From the NCBI GenBank assembly GCA_016788705.1, contig JAEUSQ010000023.1, forward strand, positions 58,206-122,205: a stretch of DNA of 64,000 nucleotides. Direction: 5' to 3'. The notes below the pieces were generated by a model. The model was not told where the DNA came from, searched no databases, and worked only from the letters and a program-made list of their open reading frames with translations. This document shows positions 38,924 to 48,728 of this stretch, piece after piece (position 1 is the stretch's first letter; each line of letters starts with the position of its first letter). Source of the stretch: Bacteroidetes Order II. bacterium. GTDB lineage: Bacteria > Bacteroidota > Rhodothermia > Rhodothermales > UBA2364. The translations under genes and the position numbers were made by a program.

Positions 38924-41350
38924 ATGTCCAGCTTCTCTCGCGCCAATGAAATCGGCCTTAACAATGGTCGTGCCAATGAATACCAACCTCCAGCTATAGG
39001 TGTTCCTACAGAGAATACTCCGTCTGAGCAGGAAATCTCATTACGTGAAATTATTGAGATTTTGATGAAAGGCCGTTGGGTCATTCTGATCACGTTCTTA
39101 GCGGTTTTGGGTGTAGTAGCGGCCTATACTTTCATGATCAAGCCTGAATATGAAGCGGTGACAATGCTTAAAATTGATACCGAAAAGTCAGGCGGAGGCT
39201 CTGCTGACATGGCGCAGTTGATCGGATTTACCTCGGCAAACCGAAATATCAACAACGAAATTGAGATGCTGAAGTCTCGAAGCCTTTCGAGGCGTGTGGC
39301 CAGTAATATTCTTGAGAACCGCTCTGGAAAAGGTAACCTAAGCCCATTACTGGAACCGGATGAAAATGGACGGGTCACGGAACGTGCAGTCGCAGCGAGA
39401 ATCAAGAGAGGCATTGTTGTGAAGCAAGTTAACCCCGACGTTGACCTGATTGAAATCAAGTTCACAAGCAATTCCCCACAAGAAGCACAGTTTGTAGCGG
39501 ATACCTTTGTTCGGACTTTTCAGGACTGGCGCTTAGAATCTACCCGCGAGAGTGTCTCGATGGCGCGGCAGTTTCTTGAAAAACAATATGAGCAGCTTAA
39601 TGAAACGTTGAAAGGAAGTGAGCAAGAACTCGAAACATTTCTGGAAAACAAGAATGTTGTTCAGTTGGATGAGGAGGCCCGCCAATTGGTACAACAAGCC
39701 AATGAAATCAAGTTAGAGTCCGACAAAGCAAGTGTAGATTTTGAAGTGGCCCGCGCACAACTTAATGGATTACAGCGTCAGTTAGAGCCCAATAAAGCGG
39801 GTTTACGTAACCGAGTGTCTTCTACTGCAGATCAGGAAATTGCTCTGCTTAAGACCCGAATTGCCACACTACAAACCCAGCGTGAAGAGCGTCTGGCCGA
39901 ATTATACCGCGACCCGGAATGGCGGACGAAAGCGAATCAAGATGCCAAAGTACAAGAGATGAATGCACAACTGAACCAACTTATTCGTCGCTTAGACAAT
40001 GTCTCGGATCAGTTCATGCAAGAGAGTGCCGCCACAGTGATTGGCCCTGGTTCGGCCCAAGATCCTACGGGTATCAAAGAAGCCTTGGGCTATGAAAACC
40101 AACTCCGCCGACAAATCATTGAAAAAGAAATTGAAGTAAGTGGACTTGCTGCCCGTAAAAATGTTTTGGGTAGTCGTCTTGGAGAATATCAGTCTCGCCT
40201 CAGCACCATGCCAGGAACCTCCATCCAGTTGTCACAACTCCAACGCGACCGCGAAGGGAAAACCAAATTGTATGAGTATGTTACGAATAAGTTACAGGAA
40301 GCTCGTGCAGCGGAAACGGCAACGGTAGGCGGAATCCAAATTGTAGATACCGCCGAGGTGCCCACCATGCCTGTTCGTCCTGACCGACTGCTGAATCTTT
40401 TAATCGGCGCTATTCTTGGATTGGCGCTGGGTATAGGTATTGTTTTTGTTCGGAATGCACTGGATGACGTTATCCGTAAACCGGAAGAACTGCGTAAGCG
40501 GGGTCACAGTGTACTGGGTATTATCCCCTCGATGGAGCGCATTATCCGTACTGATTTTGCTGGAAAAGAAAAAATTGTTTTTGACAACAAAAACATCAGT
40601 ACCTCATTGCTGACCTTACTGAACCCACTTTCTCCCATTGCAGAATCGTACCGACGATTCCGGACAAACGTAGAGTACAGTAAATTGGATACGCCCATCC
40701 AAACCCTGATGGTGACCAGCCCGGCTCCTGGAGATGGAAAAACAGTGACTGCCCTAAACCTTGCCATTGCTTTGGCGCAATCGGGACGCCGCACGATTTA
40801 TATTGATGCAGATTTGCGGCGCCCTACCGGACATAAGATGATCGAAGTCCCTAAAGATCCTGGCTTGGTTGAGGTACTGTTTGAAGTTCATCCCTTCCGG
40901 CCAGAGGATTTTTATACGGGTATTGAGGACTTGTATCTATTGCCAGCGGGTAGCATGGTACCCAACCCTGCCGAACTCCTTGCGTCCAAAAAAATGCGGG
41001 ATTTTGTTTTACAACTCAGAAACGAATTCGACGTTATCATTTTCGATACCCCACCTGTTTTAGCCGTATCAGACGCAAGTCTCCTCATAAGCCAGGCAGA
41101 CGCCGCCATCTTGGTTCTCTCTGCTGGCGAAACCACTTGGCAAGGATTGGAGCGAAGTATGGAAAATATGATGTCGAATACAGGTGCTCGGCTGACGGGT
41201 GTGGTACTTAACCGCTTTGATCCCAAAGCGGCGTATGGCTACTATTCCTATTACAATAGCTACGACAGCTATTACAGCAATTATTACGGATACGGTGGAT
41301 ATGGCGAAGCCAAAGCTAATCCAGAAAATACTTCCGCAAAAAAACTTTAA
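38924..41350 (+). CDS. Polysaccharide co-polymerase / BY-kinase tyrosine autokinase (Wzc type)
   Basis: This inner-membrane protein regulates chain length and export of exopolysaccharide. It has 808 residues. A first membrane helix lies near residues 50-71 and a Wzz domain follows. A long coiled-coil periplasmic region spans about 190-420 (many Gln/Glu/Leu). The second helix is near 487-510 (LLNLLIGAILGLALGIGIVFV). The cytoplasmic BY-kinase domain is complete: Walker A SPAPGDGKT near 599-607, Walker A' YIDADLRRP and Walker B VIIFDTPPVLAVSDA. The C-terminus (about 771-794) is a Tyr cluster of 12 tyrosines, the autophosphorylation tail. It lies six bases ahead of an SLBB gene, with which it must be co-transcribed. 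Start by the ATG at 38924. Confidence 0.94.
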   Translation: MSSFSRANEIGLNNGRANEYQPPAIGVPTENTPSEQEISLREIIEILMKGRWVILITFLAVLGVVAAYTFMIKPEYEAVTMLKIDTEKSGGGSADMAQLIGFTSANRNINNEIEMLKSRSLSRRVASNILENRSGKGNLSPLLEPDENGRVTERAVAARIKRGIVVKQVNPDVDLIEIKFTSNSPQEAQFVADTFVRTFQDWRLESTRESVSMARQFLEKQYEQLNETLKGSEQELETFLENKNVVQLDEEARQLVQQANEIKLESDKASVDFEVARAQLNGLQRQLEPNKAGLRNRVSSTADQEIALLKTRIATLQTQREERLAELYRDPEWRTKANQDAKVQEMNAQLNQLIRRLDNVSDQFMQESAATVIGPGSAQDPTGIKEALGYENQLRRQIIEKEIEVSGLAARKNVLGSRLGEYQSRLSTMPGTSIQLSQLQRDREGKTKLYEYVTNKLQEARAAETATVGGIQIVDTAEVPTMPVRPDRLLNLLIGAILGLALGIGIVFVRNALDDVIRKPEELRKRGHSVLGIIPSMERIIRTDFAGKEKIVFDNKNISTSLLTLLNPLSPIAESYRRFRTNVEYSKLDTPIQTLMVTSPAPGDGKTVTALNLAIALAQSGRRTIYIDADLRRPTGHKMIEVPKDPGLVEVLFEVHPFRPEDFYTGIEDLYLLPAGSMVPNPAELLASKKMRDFVLQLRNEFDVIIFDTPPVLAVSDASLLISQADAAILVLSAGETTWQGLERSMENMMSNTGARLTGVVLNRFDPKAAYGYYSYYNSYDSYYSNYYGYGGYGEAKANPENTSAKKL

Positions 41351-41356
41351 TCCACT

Positions 41357-41866
41357 ATGTTCATGATCCATAAGTTTTCTCTTTTAATCTTGGTTTGTAT
41401 GTTGGGTGGGGCAAGCATTACTTATGCACAACCGCGGATTACTCCACCATTATCCAATACACAGTCCTCCTCTTATGTTTTTTTGGCCACGCCTAACTCC
41501 ATCACCATTCGCACCAGCATAACAGGTGAAGTACGCCATCCAGGTCTTTACGAAATTGAAAAAGGATGGCGTTTGGACGAATTATTGGCTGCGGCAGGCG
41601 GCCCCGTTCTGAGCCAACGAAGACTGCAAGATACCCGAAGCACGAGAATTCGGATATCTCGGGAAACCGAAAACGGCCGTATTGTTATCTATGATGAGTT
41701 GTATGACAATATGCTTCTTTCCCCCGAAGATTATCCAGTTATTCAACAAGGCGACTGGGTGAGTGTGGAGAGTGTAGTCAATGAAGGATTTAGCAAACGA
41801 GACCTCTTAAGCGTTGTTGGATTGGGTATCTCTGCGGTGAACCTAATTGTAACCTTGCTGAAGTAG
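41357..41866 (+). CDS. Exported SLBB-domain protein, C-terminal membrane segment
   Basis: The 169-residue product has a signal peptide (MIHKFSLLILVCMLGGASITYAQ; the ATG at 41363 is an equally good start). An SLBB domain spans about residues 48-130 (TSITGEVRHPGLYEIEKGWRLDELLAAAGGP and YPVIQQGDWVSVESV). A hydrophobic helix lies at the C-terminus (LLSVVGLGISAVNLIVTLL). SLBB domains occur in polysaccharide export (Wza-type) proteins, but here the poly_export domain is missing, so it cannot form the usual outer-membrane channel alone. The six-base gap from the BY-kinase suggests it works with it in polysaccharide export. No further EPS gene follows; ribosomal rpmE is next. Confidence 0.82.
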   Translation: MFMIHKFSLLILVCMLGGASITYAQPRITPPLSNTQSSSYVFLATPNSITIRTSITGEVRHPGLYEIEKGWRLDELLAAAGGPVLSQRRLQDTRSTRIRISRETENGRIVIYDELYDNMLLSPEDYPVIQQGDWVSVESVVNEGFSKRDLLSVVGLGISAVNLIVTLLK

Positions 41867-41962
41867 CACATGAATCGCTCGCCTTCTTCTTTTGAGTTTC
41901 AAAACTATTCATCGTGATATTTCATAAATTTAATGTCTTGAACAAAATTAAAGCGTAAAGCA

Positions 41963-42169
41963 ATGAAAGACAAAATTCATCCTAAATACGAAATCATTAC
42001 GGTTCATCTAGCCGATGGAACAGAGTTTCAGACGCGCTCTACGATGAAAGGCCCGGTTTATCGTTCGGATGTGGACGCAACCAATCACCCGTTTTTTACC
42101 GGGAAGCAAATGTTTGTGGATACCGCAGGCCGGGTTGAGAAATTTATGCGTCGTTACGGAAAAAAATAA
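41963..42169 (+). CDS. rpmE: 50S ribosomal protein L31, Cys-less form
   Basis: L31 binds the central protuberance of the large subunit and bridges to the small one. The 68-residue product has the family frame KDKIHPKYEIITVHLADGTEFQTRST and HPFFTGKQMFVDTAGRVEKFMRRYGKK. The zinc-binding cysteines of the C+ form (normally after the first strand and in the VCSxCHPF segment) are absent; NHPFFTGKQ follows DVDAT. This is the zinc-independent version. It is a single gene ending at the terminator at 42194-42227. Confidence 0.95.
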   Translation: MKDKIHPKYEIITVHLADGTEFQTRSTMKGPVYRSDVDATNHPFFTGKQMFVDTAGRVEKFMRRYGKK

Positions 42170-42193
42170 AGTTCCGTATTTACGATTTACATA

Positions 42194-42227
42194 CGGTCTG
42201 CCTTTATATTAGGGTAGGCCGTTTTTT
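42194..42227 (+). terminator. Rho-independent terminator after rpmE
   Basis: CGGTCTGCC (42194-42202) pairs with GGTAGGCCG (42213-42221) including two G-U pairs, around a ten-base loop, followed by six Ts. It lies 24 bases after the rpmE stop and 19 before the next ATG. Confidence 0.85.
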
Positions 42228-42246
42228 AGTTTTAATCTTTCCGATC

Positions 42247-43044
42247 ATGCAAGATGCTATTCAATATATCCGTACCCGTGTAAACCGCTTCCCAAAACTT
42301 GCCCTTATCTTGGGGTCAGGGTTGGGTTCGCTGGCGGAAAGTGCCCTCAACACCATCGTATTGCCGACCGTAGATATACCGGGCTACCCGCGATCTACAG
42401 TTGAAGGCCATTCAGGCAAACTTATTTTTGGCGAGTTGGAAGGAACAGAAGTGGTCTTTTTGCAAGGGCGTGTTCATTTTTATGAAGGCCATAGTATCCG
42501 GAACGTTACCTTTCCGATTCGTTTGCTACATGCGTTAGGCATTACCCACTTGGTGGTGACGAATGCAGCGGGTGGGATCAACGACACCTTCAAGGCGGGC
42601 ACCATCATGTTTATTCACGACCACATCAATATGACGGGACAAAACCCATTGATTGGTCCAAACGAGGACGGTGGGCCACGTTTTCCGGATATGTCGGATC
42701 CATATGATACAGACTGGCTAAGTAAAGCAGAACACACTGCGTTAAAACGGGGTATTGCTACCCGGAAAGGCGTTTATGTGGGTGTACTAGGTCCTAGTTA
42801 TGAAACAAAAGCGGAAATCAAGTTTTTCAGAGCCATCGGCGCTGATGCAGTTGGCATGAGTACCGTCCCCGAAGTGATTCAAGCGGCTTATTTTGGCATG
42901 AAGGTTATGGGCATTTCCACCATCACCAACATGGCGAGTGGGATGCAAGGCCCCTTAAATCATCAGGAAGTGATGGATATGGGCATAGCCATGCGTTCAG
43001 ACTTAGAATTACTGGTCAAAGGAATTATTCAAGAAACCTTATAA
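42247..43044 (+). CDS. Purine-nucleoside phosphorylase (PNP, trimeric type)
   Basis: This enzyme splits inosine or guanosine with phosphate to the base and ribose-1-phosphate in purine salvage. The 265-residue product belongs to the low-molecular-mass trimeric PNP family. Evidence includes LILGSGLGSLAE (phosphate-binding Ser loop), VEGHSGKLIFGELEG, LQGRVHFYEGHS and VTNAAGGINDTFKAGTIMFIHDHIN. Also visible are GVYVGVLGPSYETKAEIKFFRAIGADAVGMSTVPEVIQA (base-binding Glu/Asn region) and STITNMASGM. Methylthioadenosine phosphorylase is the near alternative, but the MSTVPEVIQA and ITNMA wording is that of PNP I. An IMPase gene follows after nine bases, so the two are co-transcribed. Confidence 0.95.
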   Translation: MQDAIQYIRTRVNRFPKLALILGSGLGSLAESALNTIVLPTVDIPGYPRSTVEGHSGKLIFGELEGTEVVFLQGRVHFYEGHSIRNVTFPIRLLHALGITHLVVTNAAGGINDTFKAGTIMFIHDHINMTGQNPLIGPNEDGGPRFPDMSDPYDTDWLSKAEHTALKRGIATRKGVYVGVLGPSYETKAEIKFFRAIGADAVGMSTVPEVIQAAYFGMKVMGISTITNMASGMQGPLNHQEVMDMGIAMRSDLELLVKGIIQETL

Positions 43045-43053
43045 TCAATTCCT

Positions 43054-43851
43054 ATGGCATTTGAGCACGAACGTGATATCGCGGTAGAGGCTGCCCTTCA
43101 GGCTGGAAACCTGATACGCATGCACGCGGGCAGGCTTTCAAGCGAGCAGATCCGAGAGAAAAGTCTCCATAATTTACTTACGGTGGTGGACGATGAGGCC
43201 CAACGTCTCATCATGAGCGTTCTGATGGACGCTTTCCCTGCTTATGGTTTTTTGGCAGAGGAACAAACCGAGCATCACAATAAACCTGGTAATGCCCGTT
43301 GGATCATTGACCCCATAGACGGTACCACCAATTTTGCCCACGGTGTCCCGCCTTATGCCGTAAGCATTGCGCTACAAGTTGAAAAAGAAGTGGTTGTGGG
43401 GGTTATTTTGGATGTTTCTCGGGAAGAACTGTTCACAGCCATCCGAGGGGGTGGTTTTTATGTGAATGGCGTACGAAAAGAAGTAAGTTCATATGCAACC
43501 CTTCAACAATCTCTCCTGACCACTGGTTTTCCCTTTCGCGAATGGGCGCATATAGATGCCTATCTGGCAGTACTCCGACATTTTATGGGTACAGCACAAG
43601 CCGTCCGACGTACCGGCGCCTCGGTGATAGACCTGGCGTATTTGGCTGCGGGGAGATTCGATGGGGTATTCAAGATGGGGTACGAAATCTGGGATGTAGC
43701 TGCAGGAGGTCTAATGATTCAGGAAGCAGGCGGGACGGTTACGGATTTTCTTGGTGGTGATACTTGGCTCACGGGAAGTCGTTTGGTCGCCTCGAACGGC
43801 TTAATTCATCAGCAACTCTTAGACGGCGTAGTTGCATTACAAGAAATTTAA
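43054..43851 (+). CDS. Inositol monophosphatase family protein
   Basis: This metal-dependent phosphatase has 265 residues. The three metal/catalytic motifs are complete: EEQTEH near residue 69, WIIDPIDGTTNFAHG near 84-98, and WDVAAGGLMIQEAGG near 211-225. These are the IMPase (SuhB) signatures. Substrate may be inositol-1-phosphate, 3'-phosphoadenosine derivatives or histidinol phosphate; the sequence does not tell. The ATG at 43054 is nine bases after the phosphorylase stop. It converges on the minus-strand recR gene. Confidence 0.93.
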   Translation: MAFEHERDIAVEAALQAGNLIRMHAGRLSSEQIREKSLHNLLTVVDDEAQRLIMSVLMDAFPAYGFLAEEQTEHHNKPGNARWIIDPIDGTTNFAHGVPPYAVSIALQVEKEVVVGVILDVSREELFTAIRGGGFYVNGVRKEVSSYATLQQSLLTTGFPFREWAHIDAYLAVLRHFMGTAQAVRRTGASVIDLAYLAAGRFDGVFKMGYEIWDVAAGGLMIQEAGGTVTDFLGGDTWLTGSRLVASNGLIHQQLLDGVVALQEI

Positions 43852-43875
43852 GCGTGAAGATCCTCGACGTCCGTT

Positions 43876-44535
43876 TCACAACCGAACCCGCCCTTCGAGT
43901 GCACGACTTAGGGTAGATTCGTCTGCGTATTCCAAGGCACTTCCTGTTGGTAAGCCGCGTGCGATTTGGGTGACCCGAACACCGAAAGGTTGTAGCAATT
44001 GCGCAATATAAAAAGCGGTCGTATCGCCCTCTACCGTTGGGTTCATCGCCAAGATTACTTCCTCGACCTGTGCATGGGTTTTGTTCTGATAGCTTTCTTG
44101 CGTTTCCATCACCTGTGCAGAAGAGGGCTTACCCATCGCAATCCGAGCGACTAGTTCACGAATTTTGAGATCGTTCGGGCCAACCCCATCCAACGGAGAA
44201 ATCACTCCCCCCAAGACATGATATACCCCTTTGTACTCATGGGTACGCTCTAAAGCCAGTACATCATTGGGTTCTTCTACCACGCAAATAGTCGAGTGAT
44301 CCCGTTTAAGAGACGTGCAAACAGGACAAGGGTCCATATCCGCAATATTGCAACAAATCGAACATGTAACCACTTGGTCCTTCACCGCAACCAAAGCCTC
44401 CGCCAGTGCATATACTTCTTCTTTTGGCATTTTCAAGATGTATGATGCCAACCGATGGGCTGTCTTTCGTCCGATAGTTGGTAGTTTCGTAAAATGCTCT
44501 ACCAATCTTTCGACGTTCTGCGAGGTCAAGTGCAT
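43876..44535 (-). CDS. recR: Recombination mediator RecR
   Basis: RecR, with RecO, loads RecA on gapped DNA. The product has 219 residues, close to the usual 200. It has the helix-hairpin-helix near the N-terminus ([24 protein letters not shown]). The four-Cys zinc finger is present ([16 protein letters not shown]). The Toprim core ([14 protein letters not shown] and [21 protein letters not shown]) is clear, and the C-terminal [25 protein letters not shown] ends it. Start at the ATG at 44535. It is transcribed alone; dnaX and the YbaB gene often found beside recR elsewhere are not here. Confidence 0.96.
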   Translation of the reverse strand: MHLTSQNVERLVEHFTKLPTIGRKTAHRLASYILKMPKEEVYALAEALVAVKDQVVTCSICCNIADMDPCPVCTSLKRDHSTICVVEEPNDVLALERTHEYKGVYHVLGGVISPLDGVGPNDLKIRELVARIAMGKPSSAQVMETQESYQNKTHAQVEEVILAMNPTVEGDTTAFYIAQLLQPFGVRVTQIARGLPTGSALEYADESTLSRALEGRVRL

Positions 44536-44766
44536 AACAATGGGGATTCATTTCTTCGGCAAACTACGACGCCAGCCTGACAACTGTTTGTCATATGGCG
44601 TGAAAAATAGGATAGGTTGCCCCCCAATAAAGCCCTTGAGAATCTTATCCATACCGGAACCATGTCAAATGAGGGGGCGTACTTTTAATAATTATCATCC
44701 CAAGCCGAGTTATTTGTGACAAACAAGCCATATTTACATACACCAACGCCAAAGGAACATTTTTAC

Positions 44767-46047
44767 ATGACACAGAAGCCAGACATTTTGATTATTGGAG
44801 CCGGACTTTCCGGTCTTATTTGTGCCAAAATTCTTCAGGAGAAGGGGGTCCCTTATCTGTTGGTTGAAAAATCCGATGGCATCGGCGGACGAATCCGAAC
44901 CGACGAAGTGAATGGATTTCGGTTAGACCGTGGGTTCCAAGTCCTCTTAACGGCATATCCACAGGTAAAGAAACATCTAAATCTAAACGACTTAGACCTA
45001 CGCCTGTTTTATAGTGGCGCTTGGGTACATGCGGGGCGTGCGTTTCAAAAAGTGGGCGACCCTAAGCGTCATCGCGAAGACCTTTTACCCACAATGATGG
45101 CCTCTATTGGCAGGTTTTCGGATAAATTGCGTGTTTTAAAGATGCGCAAGTCTCTTCTTTCCGAAAAACCAGACGATATTTTTGAAAAACCTAACATGCC
45201 CACAATCGAAGCCCTCCGTCAACGCTGGCACTTTTCGGAGAGCATGATCGAGATGTTTTTTCGCCCTTTTTTAGGAGGCATTTTATTAGACCACAGTCTC
45301 CGTAGTTCGGCGAGAATGGCCGAGTTTGTTCTTCGGATGTTTGCAGAAGGCTCGGCTGCCGTACCTGCGAAAGGGATGCAAGCCATTCCGGAACAACTCG
45401 CTTCTGCCCTTCCAGCCAACAAATTGCGGCTCAATACGGCGGTAACTTCAATTTCCGGAAAGATAGTCACCTTAAACACGGGCGAAGTGCTTCATCCCCG
45501 ATGGATCGTCGTGGCAACGGATGGAGCGGGTGCCGGACAGTTATTAAAAATTCCGAAATCTGCCAAGTATAGAGGGGTAATAACCCTGTATTTTGCCGCA
45601 GACCGAGACCCTGTGGGGAAACCCGTTTTGGTTTTGGAAGGAGAGCCCAAAGGGCCTGTCAATCATTTGGTATCCATGAGTGCGGTCTCTAAAGACTATG
45701 CGCCTGAAGGAAAAGTTCTTCTTTCCGTCACCGTATTAGATCATCAAAACGAAAAACCGGAGCTATTGGAAGCAGCGGTTTTAAAGCAGTTGCGTCTTTG
45801 GTTTAAACAAGATTTATCTGACTGGACCTTATTAAAAATCTATCACATTCCAGCTGCTTTGCCAGATCAACGGACAGAATTACCCTTCTCAAAAACGGGA
45901 TTTAAAGAAGTATCGCCCGATGTATTCATGTGTGGCGATCATCAGGAAACAGGTTCTATAGAGGGAGCCCTTACTTCGGGAGTACGCACTGCAGAAGCCT
46001 TGATTGAACGATGGGAACAGAGTACCATACAACGTCCTGCACCCTAA
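44767..46047 (+). CDS. FAD-dependent amine-oxidase-like oxidoreductase
   Basis: The product, about 426 residues from the ATG at 44767, opens MTQKPDILIIGAGLSGLICAKILQEKG, the dinucleotide-binding GxGxxG fold. GIGGRIRTDEVNGFRLDRGFQVLLTAYP follows, the GG motif and the second FAD contact of the phytoene desaturase/amine oxidase superfamily. GLSGL and the C-terminal VFMCGDHQETGSIEGALTSGVRTAEALI bind FAD ribityl. The substrate is unknown; protoporphyrinogen oxidase, carotenoid desaturase and other members share these motifs. An upstream ATG at 44716 is less likely because the Rossmann strand would then be preceded by 17 unrelated residues. It is followed at 46147 by an uncharacterised gene. Confidence 0.88.
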   Translation: MTQKPDILIIGAGLSGLICAKILQEKGVPYLLVEKSDGIGGRIRTDEVNGFRLDRGFQVLLTAYPQVKKHLNLNDLDLRLFYSGAWVHAGRAFQKVGDPKRHREDLLPTMMASIGRFSDKLRVLKMRKSLLSEKPDDIFEKPNMPTIEALRQRWHFSESMIEMFFRPFLGGILLDHSLRSSARMAEFVLRMFAEGSAAVPAKGMQAIPEQLASALPANKLRLNTAVTSISGKIVTLNTGEVLHPRWIVVATDGAGAGQLLKIPKSAKYRGVITLYFAADRDPVGKPVLVLEGEPKGPVNHLVSMSAVSKDYAPEGKVLLSVTVLDHQNEKPELLEAAVLKQLRLWFKQDLSDWTLLKIYHIPAALPDQRTELPFSKTGFKEVSPDVFMCGDHQETGSIEGALTSGVRTAEALIERWEQSTIQRPAP

Positions 46048-46146
46048 GCCCAGACGACATTGGATCTTTTACGCAGCCTGATTGCACGACAACCCCGATG
46101 TTTTCTGCAACCACGTTCTTTTTTTGTGGCGTGGTGTGGTGTCCCT

Positions 46147-46758
46147 ATGCTCACATATCAAGGATTTCCCAATCCAATTCTTGCGTTAAAAGCCGAACTT
46201 GAGCAACAAATTCCACAGTTACTCCCCGAAAATCCTGGTAGCAAATGGCCGGGAACAACACTTGGTGCCCTACGCCCAGGATATCAGCTCACCTTAGAAC
46301 AGCTTAAAACCCTCAGAAAGATTTGCACCAAGTTTGAAGCACTCATTGAGCGGGAAAAAGTGTTATTCGCCCTTACCGAATTACAATATGTGTTATTCAA
46401 ATGCAGAAGTCTTGAAGAACGCATCCTAACAGCCCCATTACCCCTCCGTAAAGGAAAATTTGATACATCACCTTTTACCCACAAACATCTAAACTGGATT
46501 AACCACATCCATAGCCAATTCGATGAGGCGCGTCTGGAAGACTATTTACCCGCTGTCCGGCAATGGGGACATCGGGCAGATCATTACCGAGATACATTTG
46601 TTGAAGCCACCCTTATCTGGGATTTACCAGAAGAGCAACCGGGTTTTATCAAAGCGTTTATGAACGAGGTGGAAGACGCATTACCGGGCTATTATGTCTG
46701 GTTTTCACCAAATGGCCTTCATGTCACCATTCGCGCATTGGGGGTTCGCACCACCTGA
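46147..46758 (+). CDS. Uncharacterised protein, possibly 2H-phosphoesterase-like
   Basis: I do not recognise this protein with confidence. From the ATG at 46147 it has 203 residues (MLTYQGFPNPILALKAELEQQIPQL...); an upstream in-frame start at 46060 gives 232. It is soluble and has no signal peptide. The only family hint is the C-terminal NGLHVTIRALG, like the HxT/S motif of 2H phosphoesterases (2'-5' RNA ligase-like). The first such motif is not clean: KWPGTTLGALR has Thr/Thr but no His. Function is therefore left open. It lies between the flavoprotein gene and recJ on the same strand and could be co-transcribed with both. Confidence 0.65.
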   Translation: MLTYQGFPNPILALKAELEQQIPQLLPENPGSKWPGTTLGALRPGYQLTLEQLKTLRKICTKFEALIEREKVLFALTELQYVLFKCRSLEERILTAPLPLRKGKFDTSPFTHKHLNWINHIHSQFDEARLEDYLPAVRQWGHRADHYRDTFVEATLIWDLPEEQPGFIKAFMNEVEDALPGYYVWFSPNGLHVTIRALGVRTT

Positions 46759-46908
46759 GGTCACCAACACGGCACCCAGATGCGTCCATGCACCTCTGCA
46801 GGATTTATACTTGCCTTTGGCCTTGTATCCCCCTATCTTATTTGGCTACTACGATTCCATAAAGCAACGTTAAACCATGTTTTGGCACGATATATCGGAG
46901 TGCGTCCC

Positions 46909-48657
46909 ATGACCCCTTCCAAGCACTGGACGGTTCCCGCTGTTCACCCACAGACCGTTTCCTTTGCCAAAGCGCTCTGCCTTCCCCCATTGGTCGGGCA
47001 TCTTCTGTTGCATCGTGGCTTTGGTGCGTTTCCAGAAGCACAGGCTTTTCTCCATCCGAAGATGTCGGACCTCCACGATCCTGCTCACATGCACGATATG
47101 ACACGTGCAGCCGATCGTATTGTCCATGCGTTGAAAAACTACGAACGCATCGCCATCTATGGCGACTACGATGTGGATGGCGTGACAGCCTCAGCAATTC
47201 TGTGGCACATGTTCCGCACCCTTCAGCCAACATTAAAGGTCATTCGTTATATTCCGCACCGTCTGGAAGAAGGCTATGGGCTAAACAAAGAAGCCTTACA
47301 AAAACTGGTGGCCCGCGATGTTGGACTTATTATTACGGTGGATTGTGGAATCACGGCAGTTGAAGAAGTTGCCTCGGTGGCAAATACTAACTGCGACCTC
47401 ATCATAACCGATCACCACGAACAGGCATCCAGCCTCCCGAAAGCCTATGCCCTGGTTCATCCAAGACTAGCCGAAAATGGGAAAAAGCCCTATCCTTTTG
47501 GCGAACTATGTGGTGCAGGAGTGGCATGGAAATTGGCTTGGCAAGTAGCCCGAAGATGGTGCGCGTCAGATAAATTACCGGCTAAAATTCGACAAATGCT
47601 TCTTGACTTGCTGCCATTGGCCGCAATAGGGACCGTAGCGGATATTGTGCCTCTCCTTGATGAAAACCGAACGATTGTACGTTATGGCTTAGCACACATC
47701 AATAAAACCCCCTTCGAGGGCCTCAATGCCTTAATTGAGGCTTCTGGCTTGCTGAAGAGGTCCATCGAAGCAACCCAAATCGGATTTGTACTGGGGCCAC
47801 GCCTCAATGCTTGTGGGCGACTGGGGCATGCAAAAGAAGCCTTAGAACTGCTGACAACGGCTACCGGAGAACGGGCCGTCGCTTTGAGCGAACACCTGAA
47901 CGAGGTCAATCAATCCCGCCAAATCAAACAAGAAGAAATGGCACGACAGGCGGGAGATCAGATTCTGCAAGCAGGTTATCAAAACCCTGATACCCGCATC
48001 ATCATCCTGCAAAGCCCAGAATGGCACGCCGGAATTTTAGGGATCACAGCCAGCAGGATTGTCGAACGATTTCATAAGCCTACAATTTTATTGCAGCAAC
48101 GGGAAGACGGATTTTCTACTGGCTCTGCACGCTCTATCGAAAATTTTGACCTCCATAGCGCACTTACACGACATGCCCATTTCTTCGAACGCTTTGGAGG
48201 ACATGCAATGGCAGCTGGTCTCACGTTGCAGGCTACGCGCTTCGAAGCATTTAAAGATGCAATGATGGCGTTTTCCATCGAACACCTCGCCGAAGAAGAC
48301 TTGGTTCCCCACCTACATTTGGATGCAGAGGTTCAATTGGCTACCATGAACCTGGCCACCCGTGCCGCATTGCAGGCCTTGGCCCCTTTTGGCCGTATGA
48401 ATGAAGAACCACGCTTTCTGCTGCGTAAGGTCACCCTAAAAGGCCCGCCACGTATCATGAAAGAGCGCCACCTTTCGTTTGTGGTACGGCAGAATGGCAC
48501 CGAAACCCGTTGCGTGGCCTGGAACAAAGCCGATGTTTGGGCGCACCTAACGGATGGTACCCTGCTAGACCTGGCATGTACCTTAGATGAAAACCATTTT
48601 CAAGGCCAGAAATCGCCGCAACTCACAGTTTTGGATATTCGGCTCTCCACTCCATGA
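46909..48657 (+). CDS. recJ: Single-stranded-DNA-specific exonuclease RecJ
   Basis: RecJ degrades 5' single-stranded ends in RecF-pathway recombination and mismatch repair. From the ATG at 46909 the product has 582 residues, the normal length; the open frame from 46780 adds an unrelated hydrophobic leader. The DHH domain motifs are present: YGDYDVDGVTAS, IITVDCGITAVEEV, IITDHHE, GTVADIVPLL and GPRLNACGRLGHA. The DHHA1 domain follows with ARSIENFDLHSAL and FGGHAMAAGLTL. The C-terminal OB-like domain (about 470-580) ends it. No terminator was seen between its stop and the TetR gene promoter 70 bases downstream. Confidence 0.96.
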   Translation: MTPSKHWTVPAVHPQTVSFAKALCLPPLVGHLLLHRGFGAFPEAQAFLHPKMSDLHDPAHMHDMTRAADRIVHALKNYERIAIYGDYDVDGVTASAILWHMFRTLQPTLKVIRYIPHRLEEGYGLNKEALQKLVARDVGLIITVDCGITAVEEVASVANTNCDLIITDHHEQASSLPKAYALVHPRLAENGKKPYPFGELCGAGVAWKLAWQVARRWCASDKLPAKIRQMLLDLLPLAAIGTVADIVPLLDENRTIVRYGLAHINKTPFEGLNALIEASGLLKRSIEATQIGFVLGPRLNACGRLGHAKEALELLTTATGERAVALSEHLNEVNQSRQIKQEEMARQAGDQILQAGYQNPDTRIIILQSPEWHAGILGITASRIVERFHKPTILLQQREDGFSTGSARSIENFDLHSALTRHAHFFERFGGHAMAAGLTLQATRFEAFKDAMMAFSIEHLAEEDLVPHLHLDAEVQLATMNLATRAALQALAPFGRMNEEPRFLLRKVTLKGPPRIMKERHLSFVVRQNGTETRCVAWNKADVWAHLTDGTLLDLACTLDENHFQGQKSPQLTVLDIRLSTP

Positions 48658-48728
48658 GGCATGAAAAGCCTTTTCCCTGCCTTGAACAGGATATTTTACC
48701 TGCTACATAAATTTATGGCCTTGCGGTC

